A stretch of 64,000 nt of DNA, from assembly GCF_016801865.2 (NCBI RefSeq), contig NC_068937.1, positions 66,631,665-66,695,664 of the forward strand, given 5' to 3'. Below the pieces are notes generated by a model. It made no database searches, was not told where the DNA came from, and was given only the letters and a program-made list of their open reading frames with translations. This DNA comes from Culex pipiens pallens. Taxonomy: Eukaryota; Arthropoda; Insecta; Diptera; Culicidae. This document shows positions 45,495 through 54,195 of this stretch, piece by piece. How positions within the stretch are numbered: the first letter of the stretch is position 1; the number at the start of each line of letters is the position of its first letter. The position numbers and the translations under genes were made by a program.

Positions 45495-46789
45495 TAGAGC
45501 GTCCAATTTCCCAGGGTTTGCAATTTCCCGGGAAACGGGATATTTTCAACCAATTTCCCGGGAAATCCCGGGAATTTTTAAACTAATTGAAAATTGCTCT
45601 AATCTTGATTCTGAATCATATTTCGCATCAAAATTGAATAGGACAGCGACTTTAACGGTTAAAATAAGTATAAAGATAAACTAATAGCTTGACTGCATGT
45701 AAAAATGCATACAACTACAAGAAAATGTATATTTTTTTCTAATTTATAAGCTCAAATCGTACAACAAATCAAAAAGTGATCTCTTATATTTTTTGTTGAA
45801 AAGTACTTTTTCATCAAAGAGTTTGGACAGTAAGTAAAATGAATCCTTACTCCACAATCTTAAAAAAAATTTAAAACTTGCCTCTGTGACCAGTTTGAGA
45901 GGGTATGCATACCCTGGCACATTAAGTTGAAACGAGTAAAATCATTCAGAATTTTTTTTCATAACAAATAACTTTTCTAAACCAAGATATACTGATTTCA
46001 GCTCTTGATTGGTAAAGCTTTTAAGTTTTTCTTTAAAAATCTAACTTCTCGTGTTTGTTTTACTTCAAACAACTCAATGTTTTCAAATATTTGAAGCAAG
46101 TTTTTAAACCATGTTTGCATATTTCGGGCACCTCTTAAACAATACAAAGTAGTTTTTAAATGATTTTAAAATGTTTTTTTTCCTCTTGGTTTTCAGATTT
46201 ATAATTGACTTCTGTTGAACGTTTTTTTATGGAACGAAAACATGATTTAAATTATATGATAAATTGTCATCAACCCACTACCACTCTTCGATTTTTTTTC
46301 ATGTTAAACCTTCTAACACCCATTGTTGCATCCATGCTCCATAATTCTTTTACCTTAAATTGATTTTTTTTAACGAATTGAAGTAATTCTGCTTGCAAAA
46401 ACCTATTTGAAATATTTAATTATACCAATTAAATTTACATCTAATTTGATCATGGTAAACAAAAACGTAAACTATTCGTATTCTTTATTCTGTATCCAAT
46501 TATGTTTTTAAAAGTTTACTTGAATTGTAAAAATTTATTTTCATTTAGCAAGGTCAATTTCCAGTTTCTTCAGAAACTAATATTATCAGAAATAAATCTT
46601 GATATTAAATTGTGTTTCTTCATTTTTTCTAGAGCACTTAAAAAATATATGGATCCAAAAAATTAATAAAATGTTTACTTCCGCTTGAATTCGGGAATTC
46701 CCGGGAAATTTATAAATTTCCCGGGAAACGGGAAATATATTTTTACGGGAAATCCCGGGAATTCCCGGGACGGGAATTTGGACGCTCTA
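45495..46789. mobile_element. 1.3 kb non-autonomous hAT-type element
   Basis: The ends TAGAGCGTCCAA and TTGGACGCTCTA are inverted repeats, and the perfect 8-bp duplication CTTCTTCA (45487-45494 and 46790-46797) flanks it. TAGNG-type termini with an 8-bp duplication define hAT elements. Both subterminal regions are packed with TTTCCCGGGAAA-like palindromes. The interior is AT-rich and has no transposase. Confidence 0.88.
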
Positions 46790-46954
46790 CTTCTTCACTA
46801 AAACCCCGTTTACGCTCCACAAGTGAACGGCCTATCCCTCTTCCGATTTACGCCAAAACTCTCATTTGCGCAAAAATCTCAAATTCGCTCAAACTCCGAA
46901 TTAACGCCCCCCTTCATGGCGCTATTCAACACGATTTGCAGCGCCAATTAAAAA

Positions 46955-47160
46955 AGTGTAGTCTCCTGTTGCACCAATGTAAAATATATAAAAAAAACGA
47001 AGTTGACTATATATCTGTCGGCCGGTACTAGACCAACCACTGTCTTCTTTTTAACTACAAGGACTTCGCCGCCCTGTTTGAGTAAGGCACAGAGCGACGG
47101 CGCCGGATACCCATATTTACACTTAGAATTTTAGAGCGTCCGCCTCGGGATTCGAACCAG
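46955..47160 (-). mobile_element. tRNA-derived SINE fragment
   Basis: On minus, GGTTCGAATCCCGAGGCGG (about 47155) is a strong RNA polymerase III B-box. A body follows with GGCGCCGTCGCTCTGTGCC and ACCGGCCGACAGAT. No A-box is seen at the right distance, so the copy looks 5'-truncated. Confidence 0.55.
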
Positions 47161-48003
47161 CAAAATATATGTAAAATATACCAAAGTATTATTTATTGAG
47201 ATTAAAGATTCACTGTTAGCGCCCTTTCGCAATCTAAACAAGCACCCCATGCGCCCCTTTCGAGAAAACCCTCCCCTTTCGAAAATCCTGTGCACGACCC
47301 TGAGTGCTGGAGATGTTGTGAAGATATAGTTAGTGACGCGCATTCCGCGATAGAAGTGTTTTCCAGATATGTTTTGCTGTTTTAAAAGGCATTCCATGCA
47401 TTTTTGTTTTTGCAGCATGTGTTGTTTGTTTTTATTTACGCGTAGCTTTTTCGCTACGTTCCATTTCCGTTCCTTCGAGTTGGCAGTCAATGAAAGCTTC
47501 TGCTCTGTTTGCTGAGAGAGAGCTTTTGTGCAGTGGTGTCAGATCGATTTAGTGAGTTCATTTTGCTTGAAAAGGTGAAATCGGTGAGTTAGCAGTCCTA
47601 CAGAGTGAAGTTTGATGAATGTGCGACATGCTCCATTCAGGCTTTTCGAGTGTATTGCGAATTATATTAAGGAAGAACCGATGCAGTTTGGAAAAATATA
47701 GTGATAAAGAAGAAGAAAAGAAAGTTTCGCACTACCAGAGGTACTGAAAATAGGTGAAGCTTTTTTTTGGTATACATTGGTTCAAGTTTTGATGCTACGG
47801 TGCATCAGTGCTTTCGCATTGGTGCAAGGAGAGCTGTAGGCGGCGGTGCTGGCGCGGTTCCGGTAAACGGGAGCATGACTTGCTGAGGTTGGAGAGAGAA
47901 GTTTTTGCTCTCTCGAGCGAGCTTTGCGGCGTGTTCGTGGATGCCAAATCATTGATGTGGAAATCTGCATCAATGACTTCTAAATGACATACTAATACGA
48001 AGT
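47161..48003. other. unassigned intergenic sequence
   Basis: Short frames on both strands (for example 47131-47490 and 47782-47973, minus) show no family. I see no gene I can support. Confidence 0.4.
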
Positions 48004-48004
48004 T

Positions 48005-48287
48005 AGGGAGCGTTCTTTTATTACGTAAAGCAGTAACGGGGGGTAGTGGGGTGTCAGTGTCTGTTACGAAATGTTACGAAAATTGGGTAGGGGAGAGTGA
48101 CGAAAAATGCTGTTACGTAACGCAAAATTTTCAAATAAGTATTCATAAAAATTTGCAAATTGACCTTTCGTTACGCGTTACAGGGGGGGGTAGGGGGGAT
48201 CGCTCATCTGTTACGATTTGTTACGAAGGGGGGGGGGGAGAGGGGGGTCGAAAATACTAAATTTTGCGTTACGTAATAAAAGAACTC
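48005..48287. mobile_element. MITE with GGGAGCGTTCTTTTATTACG ends
   Basis: GGGAGCGTTCTTTTATTACG at the left faces CGTTACGTAATAAAAGAAC at the right as terminal inverted repeats of about 25 bp. The interior repeats TGTTACGA words and has several G-tracts of six or more. Confidence 0.8.
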
Positions 48288-48312
48288 CGGTCATGCTTGC
48301 TCATACTTGGCT

Positions 48313-48452
48313 AAGGGAGCGTTCTTTTATTACGTAACGCAGTTGGGGGAGAAGGGGGGTCGGAGGTCGTGTTACGCTCCATACAAATTTTTTAAAATTT
48401 GTATGGAAATTTTGTTACGAGGGGGAGGTCTAAAAACCGATTTTTTGCGTTA
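48313..48452. mobile_element. second MITE of the same family, 3' truncated
   Basis: It starts with the same GGGAGCGTTCTTTTATTACG end only about 25 bp after the first copy and stops at TTTTTTGCGTT without completing the right terminus. Confidence 0.7.
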
Positions 48453-48803
48453 AATCTTCTTTTCTTTTGATTATAATTTTTCACAAAGTTGTTTTTTTAA
48501 GAAACTATTTCGTGTAGAATCGAGTCTTTAATGCTCTTCTATTTTCTTTATTTTCTTTCTCTATCAAATCTTTACCTTTGCCTACTGCCGGTTCGCGTCG
48601 CGTCCATCGCGCTTGATTTTCGTCGTCGTCGACTTGTTTGTTGTCTCCATTTATGTGTGCGTGCATTTTTATTTCCATTTTTTGAGTGTTCCTTTCGGGC
48701 GGTTTGCGTGATCTGACCATTGATTCTGTGCATTCTTCCGGTTTCGCCGTGACCGTCGGGTTTGTAGAATTTTAAGTTGATTGCAGATAAAATTCGTTAA
48801 ATA

Positions 48804-48806
<3 letters not shown>
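48453..48806. other. unassigned sequence left of the microsatellite
   Basis: T-rich with no gene I can support. Confidence 0.4.

Positions 48807-48862
<56 letters not shown>
48807..48862. repeat. (TG)n microsatellite, left flank of the R1-clade LINE
   Basis: About 28 TG units directly at the 3' end of the LINE. Confidence 0.95.
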
Positions 48863-48866
<4 letters not shown>

Positions 48867-49353
48867 TTTACAAGGTCGGAATCTGCTACCAGACACCTGA
48901 GAATTAATTTCTCAGGTAGTGTGGGGTTGGGAAAGAATGACTTTCCCGACCCACTAAACCAGTCCTTGAACGCCGTGCCCTTTTCCTCCCGGGACCACCT
49001 TTCGGTATAACTTCGGGGGGAGGCGTTGCATTTTCTGCACTAGTCTACTTACAGGATCCATGCCGGGTACTAGAACCATTTCCTGTTCTACATACATATG
49101 AGTCCATGCGAGGGTTTAACCGCGCCCAAGAATCGCGTTGCTTTTGATCGGCTAGTCATATGCAGCCCTCTCCTTGGACCATCGAGACGTGTACCGATTT
49201 GGTAGAGCCAACCGTCATAACGTGCTCTCCTTCACAGCCACACTCGTGGGTTCTCGACTCCTGTGACCATCGAGACGTGTACCGATTTGGTAGAGCCGAC
49301 CATCATAACGTGCTCTCCTTCACAGCCACACTCGTGGGTTTTCGACTAGGCTC

Positions 49354-49640
49354 CTAGTCGTTCCTCCTCTGATCGTCTCTCCATTTCCGCTGGAGAGCCG
49401 AAGTGATCTGCGTCACCCCTCCGACGACGGCATTCCACTTGGCGATGTCGCTGCACATTCTTTGCACCACATTATCCGGGCTGGTGTCTGCTCCGATAAT
49501 GGCCAGCATTTCGCTTCGCGCTGCCTCGAAGCGAGGGCAGCCAAACACCACGTGCTCCGGTGTTTCCTCGCAATCGACGCAGTCCGGACAGAGAGGAGAC
49601 TCTGCATGTCCGAACCTGTGCAGATACTTCCTGAAGCAGT
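49354..49640 (-). pseudogene. R1-type ORF2 C-terminus with Cys/His motif
   Basis: Contains LCPDCVDCEETPEHVVFGCP, the C-terminal Cys/His motif of R1-clade ORF2 proteins, and then about 50 residues to the stop at 49354. The frame upstream of about 49640 belongs to a different phase of the same protein, so a frameshift separates them. The region is thought to help RNA or target binding. Confidence 0.8.
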
Positions 49641-50459
49641 CATGGTCGACAGGAACTGTGTGAGGTGGTAGGTGACCTTTCCATGCCTTCTGCTCACCCA
49701 CGTGGATACGGACGGGATAAGCCGATTCGTCCATCTGCCTTTCTCCGTAGTGTCCCACTCAGGTTGCCACCTTGCCATCGATTCCGCTCTCGCAGTTTCC
49801 CGGATACCTCTCGTGCCTCTTCGGGTGTATCGCACGGTGTCCTCCTCCAGTGTAATGCCGATGGGGATCATTCCGGCTATAACGCCAACCGCTTCTGACG
49901 AGATGGTCCTGTACGCGCTTGCAACCCGCATGGCCATCAGTCTCTGCGTTCTGTCGAGCAGCGCTCGATTTCGCTTCGTCCCCAGCGCCGTCCACCATAC
50001 CGGTCCGCCGTACCTAAGTATGGACGTCGCGACACTTGCCAAGAGACGGCGCCTACTGCTTCTGAGTCCAGCGTTGTTCGGCATCATCCTCGACAGTGCC
50101 ATGATCGCCTTCGCCGCCTTCTCGCAGGCGTAATCGACGTGACTGTTGATGTTCAGCCGGTCATCCACCATCACCCCGAGGTACTTGAGCGCTCTCTTCG
50201 AGTGCACTACGTGTTCCCCAACGTGTATCTGGGCCTGCTGCACCTTTTTGTGGTTACTAACCAGTATCATCTCCGTCTTGTGGTGAGCGATCCGCAGCTT
50301 CACCTCGAGCATCCAGTTCTCGATCATTGCGATTGCCTCCATAGCCAGCACTTCGACCTCCTCGACATTTTCGCCGGTTACCGTCAGCACTATGTCGTCT
50401 GCAAAGCCAACAATCTCTACGCCGTTGGGTAGCCCCAGTGTCAACACTCCGTCATACAT
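49640..50459 (-). pseudogene. R1-type ORF2: RT active-site box and thumb
   Basis: Reads MYDGVLTLGLPNGVEIVGFA, then DDIVLTV (the F-A-D-D catalytic box), then HSKRALKYLGVMVDDRLN and AILRYGGPVWWTAL-like thumb sequence. An in-frame TGA lies directly before the ATG at 50459. Confidence 0.85.
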
Positions 50460-51407
50460 TCAGTTCCACAGTGCTGAACCCAGAATGGATCCCGCTTCGT
50501 CGGCTTTCTCGACCACTTTCCGGATGGCGTCCACCGTGGATCTCCCTTTACGGAAGCCGAACTGCCTCCCTGCTAATCCATGCTCGCTCTCCGTGTACTT
50601 GGTCAGCCGGTTAAGGATGATCCGTTCCAGAAGCTTTCCGAGGGTGTCCAGCAAACATATAGGCCTATACGATGATGGGTCCCCCGGTGGTTTGCCTGGC
50701 TTCGGCAGCAACACGAGCTTTTGAACCTTCCACGGGTCGGGGAAGTGTCCTTCGTCCAGGCATTTCTGCAGGACTGTTCGAAACCTGTCCGGGAATGCTA
50801 GAACCGCCGATTTCAGGGCGAAATTCGGGATTCCATCCGGGCCGGGAGCTTTCTTCACCTTCAATCTCTTCGCTACTGCCACAAGTTCTTCGTTGGTGAT
50901 CAGATGACCTTCGGCGTTGCTACCCCCTTCGTCGTTGTACGGTGTAGGAGGCCATGTCGTTGGGTCATGTCTTGGGAAGAGCCCTTCCACAATGACCTTC
51001 AGCTTGTCGGGACACGTTTCAGCCGCCATCGATGGGCCTCTGATCTTCGCCATCGCGACACGATATGCGCTCCCCCAAGGGTTTGCATCAGCGTCTTGGC
51101 ATAACTCCTTGAAGCAGTTTGTCTTGCTGCATTTGATCGCTTTCTTGAGTGCGGCCTTTGCAGACCGGTACTCCTCTCTGCACTCCTCTCTAGTTGCTTC
51201 GGATCTTGCTCTCTGGACTCGTCTTCTGGCGCTGAGGCAACTTGCCCGAAGGGTACCGAGTTCTTCATTCCAACAGTAGGCTGGACGACAACAGTTCCTT
51301 GGCTCCAGTCTCCGCGGCATGGTTGTGTCGCATGCTGTCACTAGTTGTGCTGTTAGCACGTCGGCACTCAAGTCTTGGGGACCATCACACCAATGGAGCG
51401 CTTCCAC
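50460..51407 (-). pseudogene. R1-type ORF2: linker and RT fingers, truncated palm
   Basis: Contains VKKAPGPDGIPNFALK, LVLLPKPGKPPGDPSSYRPI, CLLDTLGKLLERIILNRL and FGFRKGRSTVDAI. After EKADEA it jumps directly to GSILGSALWN. About 80 residues, including RT motif A with its catalytic Asp, are missing. A stop follows. Confidence 0.85.
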
Positions 51408-51682
51408 GACACGAAGAGACCCTCGTCGAAGTACTGCAACTTCAATTTCCTCCCGTAGGACCGGCTGCTCCTTTCTGGTACAGGGGCTCGTCTCCCGATG
51501 CTGTACCGGATCGCTTGGTGATCGCTATGGGTATAGTCTTCACTTACCCTCCAGTTCATGTCGGCCGCCAGCCGCGGGCTACAGAACGTAACGTCGATAA
51601 TGGACTCACGACCGTCTTTGCGGAAGGTACTGCTAGTTCCGCGATTCGCCAGCCTAACGTCCAGCTTTGCCAGAGCTTCCAT
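51368..51682 (-). pseudogene. R1-type ORF2: end of the endonuclease domain
   Basis: Reads EALAKLDVRLANRGTSSTFR, then SIIDVTFCSPRLA and YTHSDHQAIRYSI with the SDH motif. It is out of frame with both the preceding and following pieces. Confidence 0.85.
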
Positions 51683-52101
51683 TAGGCTATGCCCCTAGCA
51701 TTGGTGCATCTGCTACCCCACTCGACTGCCCACGCGTTGAAGTCACCTCCGATGACGATCGGGCTTCGTCCGATCAGTTCGTCGGTCAGACTATCCAGCA
51801 TCTGCTGAAACTGCTCCAAGGTCCATCTTGGGGGAGCATAGCAGCTACAGAAGAAGGTTCCGCTTACTTTGACGATCACGAACCCTTCAAAAGCTCTCGA
51901 GACCACTTCATGTATGGGGTACCGTTCCATTACGTGTATCGCCGCCATTCTTGCTGTATCCGCTACCCAGTTTCCATTGTCGTGGGGAACTCGGTACGGT
52001 TCTGCAATAATTGCCACGTCGCAACCCGTCTCCGCGGTCGACTGCCACAGCAGTTGCTGTGCAGTGTCGCAGTGATTGAGGTTCACCTGGGACACCTCCA
52101 T
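51682..52101 (-). pseudogene. R1-type ORF2: start and first part of the endonuclease
   Basis: The best start is ATG at 52101-52099, giving MEVSQVNLNHCDTAQQLL. This ATG overlaps the ORF1 stop as TAATG. The longer open frame back to 52140 lies inside ORF1 and is not preferred. Contains VAIIAEPYR (catalytic E) and VIGGDFNAWAVEWGS (D, N). A frameshift ends it at 51682. Confidence 0.88.
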
Positions 52102-52592
52102 TACTTTTTGCCCGAGGCCAGCTTCTGATATACCGGGCAATTAAAGCCACCCGTCGTGTGACTATTGCCATCTCCTTCTTTACAGAGCATGCACTTCGGC
52201 TTGTTTTTGCAGTCTCTTGCCATGTGGCGTTCTCTACCACACCTTCTGAAACTGTTGGTTCGATCGGGACCGTCGCAATTTCTCGCCTGGTGGCCGAAAC
52301 CCATACAGCGGAAACACCTCGTCATCTGCTGGGTCACTCGAGGAACAGGCCTCAGTGGACACACCGACCACCCTACTTTGACCTTGCCGGCTTCCAGCAG
52401 CTTAGACGCCGAAGGCGTCGATAGTCGGATCGACGCAATTTGCGTGCCGCCGTAGGCTTTCCTCAACCGGATTGCCATCGGTGTCGTATGGTCATCCAAA
52501 AGAACGATCAGCGCATCTTCTAGCTCTTCCTCCGTCGTGATCTCGTCCATGTTCCTGCACTCGATCGTTGTCTCCGGCGATAGCGCCCTCAC
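52101..52592 (-). pseudogene. R1-type ORF1, C-terminal part with zinc knuckles
   Basis: An RNA-binding, Gag-like protein of an R1-clade LINE. Visible are one intact CX2CX4HX4C knuckle (CFRCMGFGHQARNC), a second that has lost its first Cys (FRRCGRERHMARDC), and a third partial one (CMLCKEGDGNSH). The first Met is probably internal; the true ORF1 starts further upstream and is missing. Confidence 0.85.
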
Positions 52593-52646
52593 CTTCGACT
52601 AGTAGCCTACGGCTTTCTCGACGAGGGACTTAAAAGCTGAGCTCTT

Positions 52647-52648
<2 letters not shown>

Positions 52649-52715
<67 letters not shown>
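52649..52715. repeat. (GT)n microsatellite, right flank of the R1-clade LINE
   Basis: About 33 GT units with one TTTG interruption, in the same phase and strand as the left-flank repeat. Confidence 0.95.
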
Positions 52716-52717
<2 letters not shown>

Positions 52718-53040
52718 GCCCAATTCCGAGGTCGTTGGGCATTGTCCGGCCTCGCCTTAACATAGAAGCAAGCACCAGACGGATCCTTGATCTATCTTAA
52801 GACTCCCAATCCCTTCAGGCAAATCAGGGATCAGAGCGTATTTAATATGAGAAGAATACACAACATGTTTTATTACCTTCAGATGGCCGACTGGTTAGAG
52901 TCTAAGACCATCAATCCAAAGGTGTGAGCTCGAATCCCACCTGATTCTGTTTTCGTTATTGTTCATATTCAAAGTTTTAACTCCTGATTCCAAATTTCAA
53001 AGGTACCGATCGGGATTTGATCCCGGGAAATTATTACCGA
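52716..53040 (+). mobile_element. tRNA-like SINE fragment
   Basis: At 52884-52956 a tRNA-like block has an A-box (TGGCCGACTGG) and, 45 bases later, a B-box (GCTCGAATCCC). The T-arm pairs only partly and the acceptor stem does not close, so this is a SINE head or a tRNA pseudogene rather than a working tRNA. A second tRNA-like word (GGGATTTGATCCCGGG) lies at 53011. Confidence 0.5.
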
Positions 53041-53130
53041 TGCGCATATAACCTTTTCAAACAATACGCGCCAAAAACTTGGTTTGATTTTGACTTCACT
53101 CGCCTTGTATGTGGATGACAGTCGTGACGT
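53041..53130 (-). repeat. inverted copy of the repeat downstream of Rop
   Basis: Complement of 1935-2038 with small indels (shared AAACCAAGTTTTTGGCGCGT-like core). A dispersed repeat within the intron upstream of the cullin exon. Confidence 0.6.
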
Positions 53131-53284
53131 AGTCGTGGGGTTATCCCATCCCAGCTTATTGTTTGGTAGTATGCCATGTGAAATTGGTCAAAACAATGGT
53201 ATCAAATTGAAAAAGATTCAGGTGGATTCGCTACTATTTCAGTGCAATAATGTTTTGTTTTTGTTTTATTTTTCTATTTCTCAG

Positions 53285-53398
53285 ATTGAAACAACCATAA
53301 ATTCAGTAGACGAGGATCGGAAAATGTACTTACAAGCAACAATTGTACGCATAATGAAATCTCGAAAAGTTCTTAAACACAACGCTTTAATACAGGAG
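53285..53398 (+). CDS. cullin-2-like exon (winged-helix/neddylation region)
   Basis: A 114-bp exon, phase 0 at both ends, lies between TTTCTATTTCTCAG (ending 53284) and a GTTTGT donor (53399). The 38 codons read IETTINSVDEDRKMYLQATI and VRIMKSRKVLKHNALIQE. This is the start of the C-terminal cullin Nedd8 domain; VRIMK holds the conserved neddylation-site Lys. HNALIQE points to cullin-2 rather than cullin-1 or -3. Cullin-2 scaffolds Elongin B/C ubiquitin ligases. The preceding exons and the last exon (about 45 residues) are not seen in the window. It is either part of a gene with very long, repeat-filled introns or an isolated gene fragment. Confidence 0.8.
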
Positions 53399-53514
53399 GT
53401 TTGTCAAAGTGTTTCTTTTTAAACTGACTTGCCCTATTTAGTTTTCATGGAGCTCAAAAACAACCGTCAGTGGGGGTGAGATTGGGCCAATTTTTTTCAG
53501 AATTTTGCAATTTG

Positions 53515-54043
53515 AGCATGAGAGACCACCCATGGTTGCCCCTCCGTTGCTGAACAGAACCGTAATATCCTTTCAGAACTACTGGTCATGAGCTTCGATG
53601 GTCTAGTGGTGTTTCCCTTATCAACAGCATGTATGAATGCGCTGAAAAGTTAAAACACCATGATTGCTAAAACTAGATCAGTTGCGAATAGGTAACAGTC
53701 ATTGGCCACCAACGGCGCCCGCCATGTCAGTTTGTAGATCTCGATTTTAAGTGACGTACACAGTCCCCCTTCCCTGCCCACGAGTTGTCTTTTAACATCA
53801 ATCCCTAACCTACTAACCCCGAGTAGGCCGCGGGTAATCGGCTCCCCTCCCACTAACATTTACACACAAGATCCTCTGTAATTACTCTTAGCTTTAAGTC
53901 AAATGTAATTACAAAATCCGACTCGGTCCTAACCAGGTACCAGTACCGAAAAGGACCTAATAAAAATAATTTTATGAGAAAAAATAGGACAGCTGGTTTA
54001 CCCTGTGCTTAAGCTTCCACTAAAGCCGAAATCTGGTAAATTT
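53515..54043 (-). mobile_element. CATGCT-tailed retroelement, copy C (divergent)
   Basis: The 3' part (53515-53756) matches copies A, B and D, with only one and a half tail units. Then about 230 bp unique to this copy follow, before AGCTGGTTTACCCTGTGCTT resumes homology at 53990. The small reading frame is frameshifted. It is an older or different subfamily. Confidence 0.65.
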
Positions 54044-54195
54044 TAAAATGTTTTGCCAACACTTCCAAAAAGTGTCGCGCAACATAAATTGATGTTGTAA
54101 GGTACCCAGTCAATTCAATTCGAACTCTGAAACGGAATCTAACTAGAATCGTATACGAATTCCGTTTCAATCGCAGCAACCGTGTTCGGACCGGA
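54044..54195. other. unassigned sequence with a short inverted repeat
   Basis: GAAACGGAAT and ATTCCGTTTC face each other at about 54130-54168, a small hairpin. Otherwise nothing recognisable. Confidence 0.4.

Larger units (their letters stand above)
48863..52648 (-). mobile_element. R1-clade non-LTR retrotransposon inserted in a TG microsatellite
   Basis: Minus-strand LINE with the end of ORF1 (CCHC knuckles), ORF2 endonuclease, RT and the C-terminal Cys/His motif, and a 3' UTR containing an 88-bp direct duplication (49170-49256 and 49258-49344). Both sides are TG/GT repeats. R1-clade elements such as Mino and Waldo are known to target AC-type microsatellites. The 5' end is truncated within ORF1, and ORF2 has several frameshifts, one stop and a deletion through the RT catalytic core, so it is inactive. 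There is no RNase H, as usual for R1. Confidence 0.88.

Noticed and set aside
52884..52956. Candidate functional tRNA gene
   Set aside because: A- and B-boxes are present, but the acceptor stem does not close and the T-arm has a mismatch; better read as a SINE head.
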